From Steroidobacteraceae bacterium (lineage in GTDB: Bacteria > Pseudomonadota > Gammaproteobacteria > Steroidobacterales > Steroidobacteraceae): a DNA stretch of 64,000 nucleotides. The stretch covers positions 1 to 64,000 of the forward strand of contig JAPZRU010000011.1 of NCBI GenBank assembly GCA_027531255.1. The letters run 5' to 3'. Both the position numbers and the translations under genes were made by a program. Of this stretch, positions 42,940 through 51,213 are shown piece after piece. Positions within the stretch are counted from its first letter, which is position 1; each line of letters opens with the position of its first letter. The notes beneath the pieces are model-generated. The model was not told where the DNA came from. It was given only the letters and a program-made list of their open reading frames with translations, and did no database searches.

Positions 42940-45189
42940 TCAGGTCCCCGCGCCGGCCGGCGCTTCGCGCCGCCGGATCTCGAAGCACCGGTGGATCTTC
43001 GGGTTGCGCTCGAAGTCCTTCGGGATCGTCGCGCGCGAGACGTCCTTCGCCTCGTACTCCGACAGCGCCTCCGCATCGAGCCGGAACCGCGTGTAGTTGG
43101 TCGAGAACACCAGCACGCCGCCCGGCGCGAGCAGCCGCACCGTGTCCCGCAGCAGCGGCACGTGGTCGCGCTGCACGTCGAGCGTGCCGTCCATACGCTT
43201 CGAATTCGAGAAGGTCGGCGGGTCGAGGAACACGAGGTCCCACTGGCCGGCGGGCGCCTCCTTCAGCCACGCGAGCGCGTCCGCCTGCACGAGCACGTGC
43301 TCGCGCCCCTCGAAGCCGTTCAGCCGCAGGTTCTCGCGCGCCCAGTCGAGGTAGGTGCGCGACAGGTCCACCGTGGTCGTCGACGCCGCGCCGCCCGCCG
43401 CCGCGTAGACCGTGCCGGTGCCGGTGTACGCGAACAGGTTCAGGAAGCGGCGGCCGGCCGCGAGTTCGCGCAGCCGCGCACGGGTGAGCCGGTGGTCGAG
43501 GAACAGCCCGGTGTCGAGGTAGTCCGTGAAGTTCACGAGGAACTTCAGGCCGCCCTCCTCGACCGTGTGGAACTCGCGCCGCTCGGCGAGCTTGGTGTAC
43601 TGCTCGAGGCCGCGCCGCTTGATGCGCGTCCGGAACCAGATCCGATCGTCCGGCAACCCGAGCGTGTTCGGGAGCGCGGCGACCACCTCGGCCCGCCGTG
43701 CACGCACCTTGTCCTCCGCGACCGTCGGCGGCGCCTCGTACTCCTGCACGTACGCGTGCCGCGAGCCCGCGGCGTCGCCGTAGAGGTCGATCGCGAACGC
43801 GTACTCCGGCATGTCGGCGTCGTAGGCGCGCCAGCAGTGCACCTGCTCGCGCCGCGCCCACTTGCCGAGCGTATCGAGGTTCTTGCGCAGCCGGTTCGCG
43901 AACATCCGCGAGCCCGGCGACTCCGCGATCGCGGGGTCCACCGGCGGCAGGCTGCCCGGCCGGCGCTCGCGCACGAACCACTCGGGCTCGACGTCGAAGC
44001 GCAGCAGGCGCGCCTCGAGCGGGCCGTTGTGCAGGCGATGCGTGCGTTTCGCGGTCAGCTTCAGCTCGAGACCGAGGCCCGGGTTGCCGGTGAACACCGC
44101 CGCCTGCCAGCCGACGAAGCGCTCGCGCAGCACGCGACCCAGTTCCGCGTAGAGCTCGCGCAGCGCATCCGCCTCGCCGAGCCTCTCGCCGTACGGCGGA
44201 TTCACGAGCAGCAACCCGCGCTCCGCATGCGGCCGCGCGTCCGCGAGCTCGCGCCGTTCGACGTGCACGAGCTTGCGCAGGTCCGCGCGGTCGAGCGCCT
44301 CGTAGGCCGCGCGGATCGCGCGCGCGTCGCGGTCGGTGCCGACGATGCGGCCGGGCACGAGCCGGCCCTTCGCACGCCGCGCGTCGGCCTCGCGCTTCAG
44401 GCGATGCCAGAGCGCGGCGTCGTGCTGCGCCCAGCCGAGGAAGCCGAACCAGTCGCGCAGCAGCCCCGGCGCCACGTCGGCCGCGATCAGTGCCGCCTCG
44501 ATCGGCAGGGTGCCGGAACCGCACATCGGATCGAGGAAGGCGCCGCCGCCGGCCGCGATCTCGGGCCAGCCGGCGCGCAGCAGCAGCGCGGCGGCGAGGT
44601 TCTCCTTGAGCGGCGCCGGCACGCCCGCACCCCGGTAGCCGCGCCGGTGCAGACTGTCGCCCGAGAGATCCAGCGCGAGCGTCGCGCGGTCGGCGGCGAG
44701 GCGCACGTTCACGCGCACCGACGGACGCGCGGTGTCGACGCTCGGGCGCTCGCCGCGCACCTCGCGCAGCTGGTCCACGATCGCGTCCTTGACCTTCAGC
44801 GCGCCGAAGTGGGTGTGCGTGATCGCCGAGCGCGCGGCGTCGAAGTCCACCGCCAGCGTGGCCTGCGGGCCCGGCGCCAGGTGCGCGGTCCAGTCGATTT
44901 CCCGGACGAAAGCGTAGAGCGCCTCCGGCGAGCCCGCCGGACCCTCGTGCAGCTTCAGCAGCACGCGGTTCGCGGTGCGCGACCAGAGGCATGCCGCGTA
45001 GGCGCTCTCGAGCGAGCCCGACCACGTGACGCCCCAGGCCTTCTCGCGGGGCTCGACGCCGAGCGCGCGCAGCTCCTGCGCAAGCAGGTCCGCGGCACCG
45101 AGCGGCGCGGTCGCGACGAACTCGAGCGGCGCCGCGGCAGCGGCGGCCTCGGATGGCGCGGAGCCGGCCGAAGGGGCGGATTCAGTCAT
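42940..45189 (-). CDS. rlmKL: Bifunctional 23S rRNA methyltransferase RlmK/RlmL
   Basis: The 749-residue enzyme methylates G2445 (N2) and G2069 (N7) of 23S rRNA. It starts with a THUMP domain (FVATAPLGAADLLAQELRALG). Then comes the RlmL methyltransferase with FLDPMCGSGTLPIEAALIAADVAPG and LVNPPYGERL, and the RlmK domain with GLFLDHRLTRARLREL, LNLFAYTGTGTVYAAAGGA and DLVFLDPPTFSNSKRM. Both SAM motifs and both NPPY/DPPT catalytic motifs are intact. Its start overlaps the nuclease stop by 8 bp, so the two genes are coupled. The gene interrupts the polyamine block. Confidence 0.96.
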   Translation of the reverse strand: MTESAPSAGSAPSEAAAAAAPLEFVATAPLGAADLLAQELRALGVEPREKAWGVTWSGSLESAYAACLWSRTANRVLLKLHEGPAGSPEALYAFVREIDWTAHLAPGPQATLAVDFDAARSAITHTHFGALKVKDAIVDQLREVRGERPSVDTARPSVRVNVRLAADRATLALDLSGDSLHRRGYRGAGVPAPLKENLAAALLLRAGWPEIAAGGGAFLDPMCGSGTLPIEAALIAADVAPGLLRDWFGFLGWAQHDAALWHRLKREADARRAKGRLVPGRIVGTDRDARAIRAAYEALDRADLRKLVHVERRELADARPHAERGLLLVNPPYGERLGEADALRELYAELGRVLRERFVGWQAAVFTGNPGLGLELKLTAKRTHRLHNGPLEARLLRFDVEPEWFVRERRPGSLPPVDPAIAESPGSRMFANRLRKNLDTLGKWARREQVHCWRAYDADMPEYAFAIDLYGDAAGSRHAYVQEYEAPPTVAEDKVRARRAEVVAALPNTLGLPDDRIWFRTRIKRRGLEQYTKLAERREFHTVEEGGLKFLVNFTDYLDTGLFLDHRLTRARLRELAAGRRFLNLFAYTGTGTVYAAAGGAASTTTVDLSRTYLDWARENLRLNGFEGREHVLVQADALAWLKEAPAGQWDLVFLDPPTFSNSKRMDGTLDVQRDHVPLLRDTVRLLAPGGVLVFSTNYTRFRLDAEALSEYEAKDVSRATIPKDFERNPKIHRCFEIRRREAPAGAGT

Positions 45190-46648
45190 CGACGAACTCG
45201 TCGTGGGCGTACGGTGGATGGCAACGGTCGGCGCCCGCGGCGTGCGGCGCGGCGAGTTCGACGATGGTCGCGCGCGACTCCCCCTTCGCGACGTCGCCGA
45301 GGAAGCGCTTCAGGATCCTGTAGACGTCGGCGTCGAATGGCGCCTCGTCGGCCAGCCGCGCCGCGGATTCCAGGTCGCGCACGGTCCCCAGGTAGCGCCA
45401 CCCGTCGAGCACGAGGAAATCCTCCTCGCCGCGCCAGTCGCGCTCCACGACCGCGATGCGGCCTCGGTACGGCCAGGGCTTCAGCCGCTGCGCGGCGAGC
45501 GCAAGGCGCACCCGGGTGTCGTGCAGCGCGGCCGGCTCGTGCCCGACGCAGGCACCCTTGCAGCGCTTCAGCTGGTAGGCGAAGCACGAGCCCTCGCCGT
45601 CCTCGAGGCCGACCGACTTCGCGCAGAGCTGGTGCGCCCGCACGATCTCCGTCAGCGCCCGCTTCGCGGTCTTCGCGTCCCGGAACAGCCCGTAGACCTC
45701 GTCGCGTGCCGCTGGCGCGAGCGCGTCGAACTCGACGGCCTCGACGCGGCTCGGCGTGCCGGCACCCGAGGGCACGAGTGCGAGCGTCCAGGTCGCCGCG
45801 CTCGCGCGCAGCCGGCGGTTGTGCAGCGGCCTGTCCGTCTTCACCGCGCGGGCCTCGACCAGCAGCGCGCCGAGCTCGCCCACCGTCTCGGACCACTCCA
45901 CGCGCCGCACCTGCTGCGACAGCTTGTGCTCCTTCGACGAGCGGTGCGCCTGCGCGAAGTGCTCCAGCACGCGGTGGCGGATGTTCCGGCTCTTGCCCAC
46001 GTAGAGCAGCGCGTCCTCCTCGCCGTAGAAGCGGTAGACGCCGGGCACCTCGGGGAGGTCGTCGGCCAGCCCCTCGGGCAGCTGCGGCGGCAGCGGCGCC
46101 TCCTGCAGCAGCACCTCGACGACTTCGGCGAGCCGGGCGGGCGCCACCTCGCGCGCGAGCACGCCGAGCAGGTCGCGCAGCACGCGGGCGTCGCCGAGCG
46201 CCCGGTGACGCGCCTCGCAGTCGAGGCCGTGCCGCAGGATCACGGCGTCGAGATTGTGGCGCGGGTGTTCGGGGTAGAGCCGGCGCGACAGCTTCACCGT
46301 GCAGAGCACCTTCGCGGTCCAGCGCACGTCGAGCCGCAGGAACTCGGCGCGCAGGAAGCCATAGTCGAAGCGCGCGTTGTGCGCGACGAAGGTGCGGCCG
46401 CGCAGGCGCTCCAGCACGTCGCGGTGCACGTCCTCGAAGCGGGGCGCGTCCGCCACCATCTCGTTCGTGATGCCCGTGAATTCCTCGATCGCCGGCGGGA
46501 TCCGGCAGCCCGGGTTCACGAGCGTGGACCACTCGCGCACCGTGCCGTCCCGATCGATCTCGACGAGGCCGATCTCGGTGATCCGGTTCCAAGCCGGATT
46601 GCCGCCGGTGGTCTCGAGGTCTACGCAGACGAGATCGCGGTCGAGCAC
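45182..46648 (-). CDS. DnaQ-type 3'-5' exonuclease fused to a GIY-YIG nuclease domain
   Basis: The 488-residue protein begins with a DEDDh exonuclease: LVCVDLETTGG (motif I), VAHNARFDYGFLRAEF (motif II) and HRALGDARVLRDLL (motif III). From about residue 195 a GIY-YIG domain follows: LPEVPGVYRFYGEEDALLYVGKSRNIRHRVLEHF, as in UvrC and Cho. A Cys-rich segment SCFAYQLKRCKGACVGHE is the UvrC-like cluster, and the remainder is unassigned. This fusion is known in bacteria and is thought to act in DNA repair. The GTG at 46648 is the first plausible start after the aguB stop; the Shine-Dalgarno sequence is weak. Confidence 0.9.
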   Translation of the reverse strand: MLDRDLVCVDLETTGGNPAWNRITEIGLVEIDRDGTVREWSTLVNPGCRIPPAIEEFTGITNEMVADAPRFEDVHRDVLERLRGRTFVAHNARFDYGFLRAEFLRLDVRWTAKVLCTVKLSRRLYPEHPRHNLDAVILRHGLDCEARHRALGDARVLRDLLGVLAREVAPARLAEVVEVLLQEAPLPPQLPEGLADDLPEVPGVYRFYGEEDALLYVGKSRNIRHRVLEHFAQAHRSSKEHKLSQQVRRVEWSETVGELGALLVEARAVKTDRPLHNRRLRASAATWTLALVPSGAGTPSRVEAVEFDALAPAARDEVYGLFRDAKTAKRALTEIVRAHQLCAKSVGLEDGEGSCFAYQLKRCKGACVGHEPAALHDTRVRLALAAQRLKPWPYRGRIAVVERDWRGEEDFLVLDGWRYLGTVRDLESAARLADEAPFDADVYRILKRFLGDVAKGESRATIVELAAPHAAGADRCHPPYAHDEFVDD

Positions 46649-46677
46649 GTCGGTGGGTCGCGGGCGCAGCGGGCACC

Positions 46678-47565
46678 TCAGGCGCGGCCGGGCCGGCCGT
46701 CCAGCGACAGCAGGGGGCCGTAGAGGTCGGGCCGGCGGTCGCGGAACACGCCCCAGTGGTGCCGGTAGCGGCGGATCGCGTCGAGATCCACCGTGGCCGT
46801 CAGCACCGCGTCGCCCTCGCGCGGGGCGACCGCCAGCAGCTCGCCGGTGTGCCCGGCGATGAACGACGAGCCGTAGAAGGTGATCGTCTTCTGCGTGCCG
46901 ACCTCGGTGCCGTAGCGGTTCGAGGCGACCAGCGGCATCACGTTCGCGGCGGCGTGGCCCTGCATGGTCCGCGTCCAGTGATCCTTCGAGTCGAGCGTCG
47001 GGTCCTGCGGCTCGGAGCCGATGGCGGTCGGGTACAGCAGGACCTCCGCGCCCTGCAGCGCGAGCGAGCGCGCGGTCTCCGGGAACCACTGGTCCCAGCA
47101 GACCGCGGCGCCGACCGCGCAGTGGCGCGCGGGCCAGACCCTGAAGCCGGTGTCCCCGGGCGAAAAGTAGAACTTCTCGTGGTAGCCCGGGCTCTCGGGG
47201 ATGTGCGCCTTGCGGTAGCAGCCCATCACCGAGCCGTCGGCGTCAAGCACGACCAGCGTGTTGTAGTAGGCGTTGTTGGCGCGCTCGAAGATCGACACCG
47301 GCAGCACGACGCCGAGTTCCTTCGCGACGCCCGCGAAGTGCTTCACGGCAGGGTTCTCGCCCACCGTCGTCGCGAGCTCGAAATACCGGTACTCGTGGTC
47401 CTTGCAGAAGTACGGCGTCTCGAACAGCTCCGGCAGCAGGATCACCTGCGCCCCCCGGCCCGCCGCCTCGCGCACGAGCGCGTCGCCCTTCGCGATGTTG
47501 CGGTCGCGATCCCAGGTGCAGTCCATCTGGATCGCGGCCAGCGTCAGGGTACCCACGGTCGTCAT
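46678..47565 (-). CDS. aguB: N-carbamoylputrescine amidase
   Basis: AguB hydrolyses N-carbamoylputrescine to putrescine, CO2 and ammonia. The 295-residue nitrilase-family enzyme has Glu in VILLPELFETPYFCKD, Lys in GCYRKAHIPESPGYHEKFYFSPGD and Cys in GAAVCWDQWFPETARSLALQGAE. The CWDQWFPE and IPESPGYHEKFYF blocks are characteristic of AguB. The end HHWGVFRDRRPDLYGPL also matches. Its ATG overlaps the puuC stop as ATGA (47562-47565), which ties putrescine formation to putrescine breakdown. AguA is 33 kb away in this window. Confidence 0.96.
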   Translation of the reverse strand: MTTVGTLTLAAIQMDCTWDRDRNIAKGDALVREAAGRGAQVILLPELFETPYFCKDHEYRYFELATTVGENPAVKHFAGVAKELGVVLPVSIFERANNAYYNTLVVLDADGSVMGCYRKAHIPESPGYHEKFYFSPGDTGFRVWPARHCAVGAAVCWDQWFPETARSLALQGAEVLLYPTAIGSEPQDPTLDSKDHWTRTMQGHAAANVMPLVASNRYGTEVGTQKTITFYGSSFIAGHTGELLAVAPREGDAVLTATVDLDAIRRYRHHWGVFRDRRPDLYGPLLSLDGRPGRA

Positions 47566-49079
47566 CCCTCCAGGTCGATCCAGGTCGCCTTGAGCTCGGT
47601 GTACTTGTCGAGCGCGTGCAGCGACTTGTCGCGGCCGTTGCCGCTCTGCTTGTAGCCGCCGAACGGCACGGTCATGTCGCCGCCGTCGTAGTTGTTGACC
47701 CACACGCTGCCGGCGCGCAGGCGCCGCGCGATCGTGTGGGCTGCACCGACGTCGCGCGTCCAGACCGCCGCGGCGAGCCCGTAGATCGTGTCGTTCGCGA
47801 TCCGGATCGCGTCCTCGACGTCGGTGAACGAGATCGCGGACAGCACGGGCCCGAAGATCTCCTCGCGGGCGATCTTCATCGTCGGCTGCACGCCGGCGAA
47901 CACGGTCGGCTCAACGTAGCAGCCGCCGGTCTCGACGCGCGCGCGGCTGCCGCCGAGCAGCAGCTTCGCGCCCTCATCGCGCCCGGACTCGACGTAGTCC
48001 AGCACGGTGTCGAGCTGCTGCCGGTCGACGATCGCGCCGAGCTGCGTCTTCGGGTCGAGCGGGTCCCCGGGCTGGAGCTTGCGGCCGATCGCGAGGATCT
48101 TTTCGAGCACCGCGTCCCTGACCGACTCGTGCACGAGGAGGCGCGAGCCCGCGGTGCAGACCTCGCCCTGGTTGTAGAAGATGCCCCACGCCGCCGCGGT
48201 CGCGGCGCGCTCGAGGTCGCGCGCGTCCGGCAGCACGATGTGCGGCGACTTGCCGCCACACTCGAGCCAGACGCGCTTCAGGTTCGAACGGCCTGCGCAC
48301 TCGAGGATCCGCTTGCCGGTGCGCGTAGAACCGGTGAATGCGAGCACGTCCACGTCCATGTGCAGCGCGAGCGCCTCGCCCGCGGTGTGGCCGTAGCCGG
48401 GCACGACGTTCAGCACGCCCTCGGGCAGCCCCGCCTCGATCGCGAGCTGCGCGACGCGGATCGCGGTCAGCGGCGACTTCTCGGACGGCTTCAGCACCAC
48501 CGAATTGCCGGTCGCGAGCGCGGGCCCGAGCTTCCAGGCAGCCATCAGCAGCGGGAAGTTCCACGGCACCACCGCGCCGACCACGCCGCAGGGCTCGCGC
48601 GTGACCAGCCCGACCACGGTGCGCGGCGTCGGCGCGACCTCGTCGTAGACCTTGTCGACCGCCTCGCCGTACCACGCGAGGCAGCGCGCGGCGCCCGGCA
48701 CGTCGACCTTCAGCGAGTCGCCGATCGGCTTGCCCATGTCGAGCGTCTCGAGCAGTGCGAGCTCGTCGCGGTGCTTCAGCAGCAGCTCGGCGAACGCGAT
48801 CAGCACCTTCTTGCGGCGGGCGGGCGCGAGCCCGGCCCAGCGACCGTCCTCGAACGCGCGACGCGCGCTCGCGACTGCGAGGTCGACGTCGCGCTGGGTG
48901 CACGACGCGACGCGCCCCAGCACGCGCCCGTCGATGGGGCTCACGCAGTCGAAGGTGGCGCCGTCGTGCGCGTCGAGATAGCGGCCGTCGAGGAACGCGC
49001 GGCCCTCGATGGCGAGCTCGGCGGCGCGCACGTGCCACGAGGCCGGGGCCGGCGGGGGCGTCTGCGGCTGGGCGGACAT
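47562..49079 (-). CDS. puuC: Gamma-glutamyl-gamma-aminobutyraldehyde dehydrogenase
   Basis: The 505-residue NAD(P)-dependent aldehyde dehydrogenase has VVGAVVPWNFPLLMAAWKLGPALATGNSVVLKPSEKSPLTA, FTGSTRTGKRI, the general-base Glu in LECGGKSPHIV and the nucleophilic Cys in FYNQGEVCTAGSR, followed by EEIFGPVLS. It would oxidise the aldehyde made by PuuB to gamma-glutamyl-GABA. A GAGGAG Shine-Dalgarno sequence precedes the ATG at 49079. It is followed by aguB (overlapping) and preceded by the PuuR-like regulator by 37 bp, in a regulator-led operon. Confidence 0.94.
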   Translation of the reverse strand: MSAQPQTPPPAPASWHVRAAELAIEGRAFLDGRYLDAHDGATFDCVSPIDGRVLGRVASCTQRDVDLAVASARRAFEDGRWAGLAPARRKKVLIAFAELLLKHRDELALLETLDMGKPIGDSLKVDVPGAARCLAWYGEAVDKVYDEVAPTPRTVVGLVTREPCGVVGAVVPWNFPLLMAAWKLGPALATGNSVVLKPSEKSPLTAIRVAQLAIEAGLPEGVLNVVPGYGHTAGEALALHMDVDVLAFTGSTRTGKRILECAGRSNLKRVWLECGGKSPHIVLPDARDLERAATAAAWGIFYNQGEVCTAGSRLLVHESVRDAVLEKILAIGRKLQPGDPLDPKTQLGAIVDRQQLDTVLDYVESGRDEGAKLLLGGSRARVETGGCYVEPTVFAGVQPTMKIAREEIFGPVLSAISFTDVEDAIRIANDTIYGLAAAVWTRDVGAAHTIARRLRAGSVWVNNYDGGDMTVPFGGYKQSGNGRDKSLHALDKYTELKATWIDLEG

Positions 49080-49116
49080 GGGAACTCCTCGGGGCCTGCG
49101 CGTCGCAGCGGGCCGG

Positions 49117-49665
49117 TCAGAAGGTCGGCGGGGTGTTGGCGCTGATGATCTCACACTCGTCCCGGCCGGAATTCCGGAAGCGGTGCGGCAGCGAACTCGA
49201 AAAATAGTAGGCGTCGCCGGGGCCGAGCACGCGCGTCTGGCCGCCGACGGTGAGCTCGATGCGGCCGCGCACGACGACGCCGCCCTCCTCACCCGGGTGC
49301 GAGAGCATCGCCTCGCCGGTGTCGGCGTTCGGCGCATACCGCTCGTGCAGGATCGACATCGCGCGGTTCGGGCGGCTCGCCGCGACCAGCTTGAGCACGA
49401 CCGGCGGCGCACCGATCTCGGCGAGTTCGTCGTGCGAGTAGAACACCTGCGGCGGGCTCGCCACGTCGAGCGTGAAGAACTCGGCGAGCGACATCGGGAT
49501 GCCGTCCAGCACCTTCTTGAGCGAGCTCACCGACGGGCTGACGCGGTTCTGCTCGATCAGCGAGATCATCCCGTTCGTCACGCCCGCCCGCTTCGCGAGT
49601 TCGCGCTGCGACAGGCCGTAGAGGCTGCGCACGGCGCGCAGCTTGGCGCCCACGTCGACGCTCAT
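49117..49665 (-). CDS. puuR: PuuR-like regulator (XRE helix-turn-helix plus cupin)
   Basis: A 182-residue repressor. Residues 9-62 form an HTH_3 domain (LRAVRSLYGLSQRELAKRAG, VTNGMISLIEQNRVSPSVSSLKKVLDGI). Residues about 105-180 form a cupin (GEEGGVVVRGRIELTVGGQTRVLGPGDAYYFSSSLPHRFRN), likely the putrescine-sensing part. This is the PuuR architecture: in E. coli it represses the puu genes until putrescine binds. It is divergent from the transaminase at 49784, with a candidate operator at 49695 between them, so autoregulation is likely. Confidence 0.92.
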   Translation of the reverse strand: MSVDVGAKLRAVRSLYGLSQRELAKRAGVTNGMISLIEQNRVSPSVSSLKKVLDGIPMSLAEFFTLDVASPPQVFYSHDELAEIGAPPVVLKLVAASRPNRAMSILHERYAPNADTGEAMLSHPGEEGGVVVRGRIELTVGGQTRVLGPGDAYYFSSSLPHRFRNSGRDECEIISANTPPTF

Positions 49666-49694
49666 CGCAGAACTCCGCCCGGCCGAGGTGTTTA

Positions 49695-49707
49695 CGATAT
49701 TAAACGG
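49695..49707. promoter_or_regulatory. Candidate PuuR operator in the puuR/transaminase intergenic region
   Basis: CGATATTAAACGG shares GAT-n-TTAAACG with the site at 41015. It is 30 bp upstream of puuR and about 25 bp upstream of the -35-like hexamer of the transaminase promoter. Confidence 0.42.
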
Positions 49708-49730
49708 AAGTCGCCGTTTCTGGGCCCGAT

Positions 49731-49759
49731 TTGTTCATCTTGTCCATTTTTCTTATCAT
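49731..49759 (+). promoter_or_regulatory. Candidate sigma70-type promoter of the transaminase gene
   Basis: TTGTTC (49731-49736) and TATCAT (49754-49759) are 17 bp apart in an AT-rich tract, with the start codon 25 bp further on. The -10 differs from consensus at one base; the -35 is weak. Confidence 0.4.
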
Positions 49760-49783
49760 CGGCCGACCCCTCAGGAGCATCCG

Positions 49784-51124
49784 ATGAACGCCGAGCCGGC
49801 CACCGTTCCCTTCGCGCGCGAGGACCTCGAAGCCTTCTGGATGCCGTTCACCGCGAACCGGCACTTCAAGGCCAAGCCCCGCTTCCTGGCCCGCTCGAAG
49901 GGCATGCACTACTGGACGCCGGAGGGTCGCGAGATCCTCGACGGCACCGCGGGCCTGTGGTGCGTGAACGCCGGGCACGGGCGCGAGGAGATCGCCGACG
50001 CGGTGGCGCGGCAACTGCGCGAGCTCGACTACGCGCCGCCGTTCCAGATGGGCCACCCGCTCGCGTTCGAACTCGCGAACGAGCTGGTGAAGATCGCGCC
50101 GCGCGGCCTCGACCACGTGTTCTTCACGAACTCCGGCTCCGAGGCCGTCGACACCGCGCTCAAGATCGCGCTCGCCTACCACCGCGTGAAGGGCGAGGCC
50201 GCGCGCACCCGGCTGATCGGGCGCGAGAAGGGCTACCACGGCGTCGGCTTCGGCGGCATCTCCGTCGGCGGCATGGTCAACAACCGGAAGTTCTTCGGCG
50301 CGATGCTGCCCGGCGTGGATCACCTGCCTCACACGCTGGACCTGCAGCGCAATGCGTTCTCGCGCGGCCTGCCCGCCCACGGCGTGGAGCATGCGGACGC
50401 GCTGGAGCGCCTGGTCGCGCTCCACGACGCGAGCACGATCGCCGCGGTCATCGTCGAGCCGGTGCAGGGCTCGGTCGGCGTGATCCCGCCGCCGGTGGGG
50501 TATCTCAGGCGCCTGCGCGAGCTCTGCGACCGGCACGGCATCCTGCTGATCTTCGACGAGGTGATCACGGGCTTCGGACGCCTGGGCGAGCCCTTCGCGG
50601 CACAGGCCTTCGACGTGGTGCCGGACATGATCACGTGCGCGAAGGGCCTGACGAACGGCTGCATCCCGATGGGCGCGGTACTCGTCCGCAAGGGCATCTA
50701 CGACACCTTCATGACCGGGCCGGACGCCGCGATCGAGCTCTTCCACGGCTACACGTACTCGGCGCATCCGACCGCCTGCGCGGCCGGGCTCGCGACGCTC
50801 GACGTCTACCGCCGCGAGGGGCTCTTCGAGCGCGCGAAGGAGCTGGCGCCGTGGTGGGAAGACGTGGCGCACTCGAAGCTGAAGGGACTGCCGCACGTAG
50901 TCGACGTGCGCAACTGCGGGATCATCGCCGGCGTCGAGTTCGCGCCGGTCGCAGGCAAGCCCGGCGCGCGCGGCTTCGAGGTGTTCCTGAAGTGCTTCGA
51001 GCGCGACGTGCTGGTGCGCGCGTCCGGCGACGTGATCGCGCTGTCGCCGCCGCTGATCATCGAGAAGCCGCAGGTCGAGAAGCTGTTCGACACGCTGGCC
51101 GGCGCGATCCGCACTCTCGCCTGA
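49784..51124 (+). CDS. Omega-amino acid/polyamine:pyruvate aminotransferase
   Basis: The 446-residue class III aminotransferase has FWMPFTANRHFKAKPRFL, GTAGLWCVNAGHGREEIADAV, VFFTNSGSEAVDTALKIA, GREKGYHGVGFGGISVGGM, LIFDEVITGFGR (Asp258) and the PLP lysine Lys287 in MITCAKGLTNGCIPMGAV. This matches beta-alanine/omega-amino acid:pyruvate transaminases and the related SpuC putrescine transaminases. In this setting it could transaminate GABA or putrescine. AGGAG ten bases upstream supports the ATG at 49784. It is divergent from puuR. Confidence 0.92.
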   Translation: MNAEPATVPFAREDLEAFWMPFTANRHFKAKPRFLARSKGMHYWTPEGREILDGTAGLWCVNAGHGREEIADAVARQLRELDYAPPFQMGHPLAFELANELVKIAPRGLDHVFFTNSGSEAVDTALKIALAYHRVKGEAARTRLIGREKGYHGVGFGGISVGGMVNNRKFFGAMLPGVDHLPHTLDLQRNAFSRGLPAHGVEHADALERLVALHDASTIAAVIVEPVQGSVGVIPPPVGYLRRLRELCDRHGILLIFDEVITGFGRLGEPFAAQAFDVVPDMITCAKGLTNGCIPMGAVLVRKGIYDTFMTGPDAAIELFHGYTYSAHPTACAAGLATLDVYRREGLFERAKELAPWWEDVAHSKLKGLPHVVDVRNCGIIAGVEFAPVAGKPGARGFEVFLKCFERDVLVRASGDVIALSPPLIIEKPQVEKLFDTLAGAIRTLA

Positions 51125-51138
51125 AACTCCGGAAACGA

Positions 51139-51170
51139 CGGGGCCGGGACGCTAGCGCGCCCCGGCCCCG
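51139..51170. terminator. GC-rich hairpin between transaminase and porin genes
   Basis: CGGGGCCGGG (51139-51148) pairs perfectly with CCCGGCCCCG (51161-51170) around a 12-base loop that includes GCTAGC. It is followed by GTGTTTCG, a short T-rich stretch. It lies 15 bp after the transaminase stop and serves the convergent porin gene as well. Confidence 0.65.
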
Positions 51171-51213
51171 GTGTTTCGCGGGCGCCGGGCTCAGCCGGCG
51201 CCGTGCGACACGA

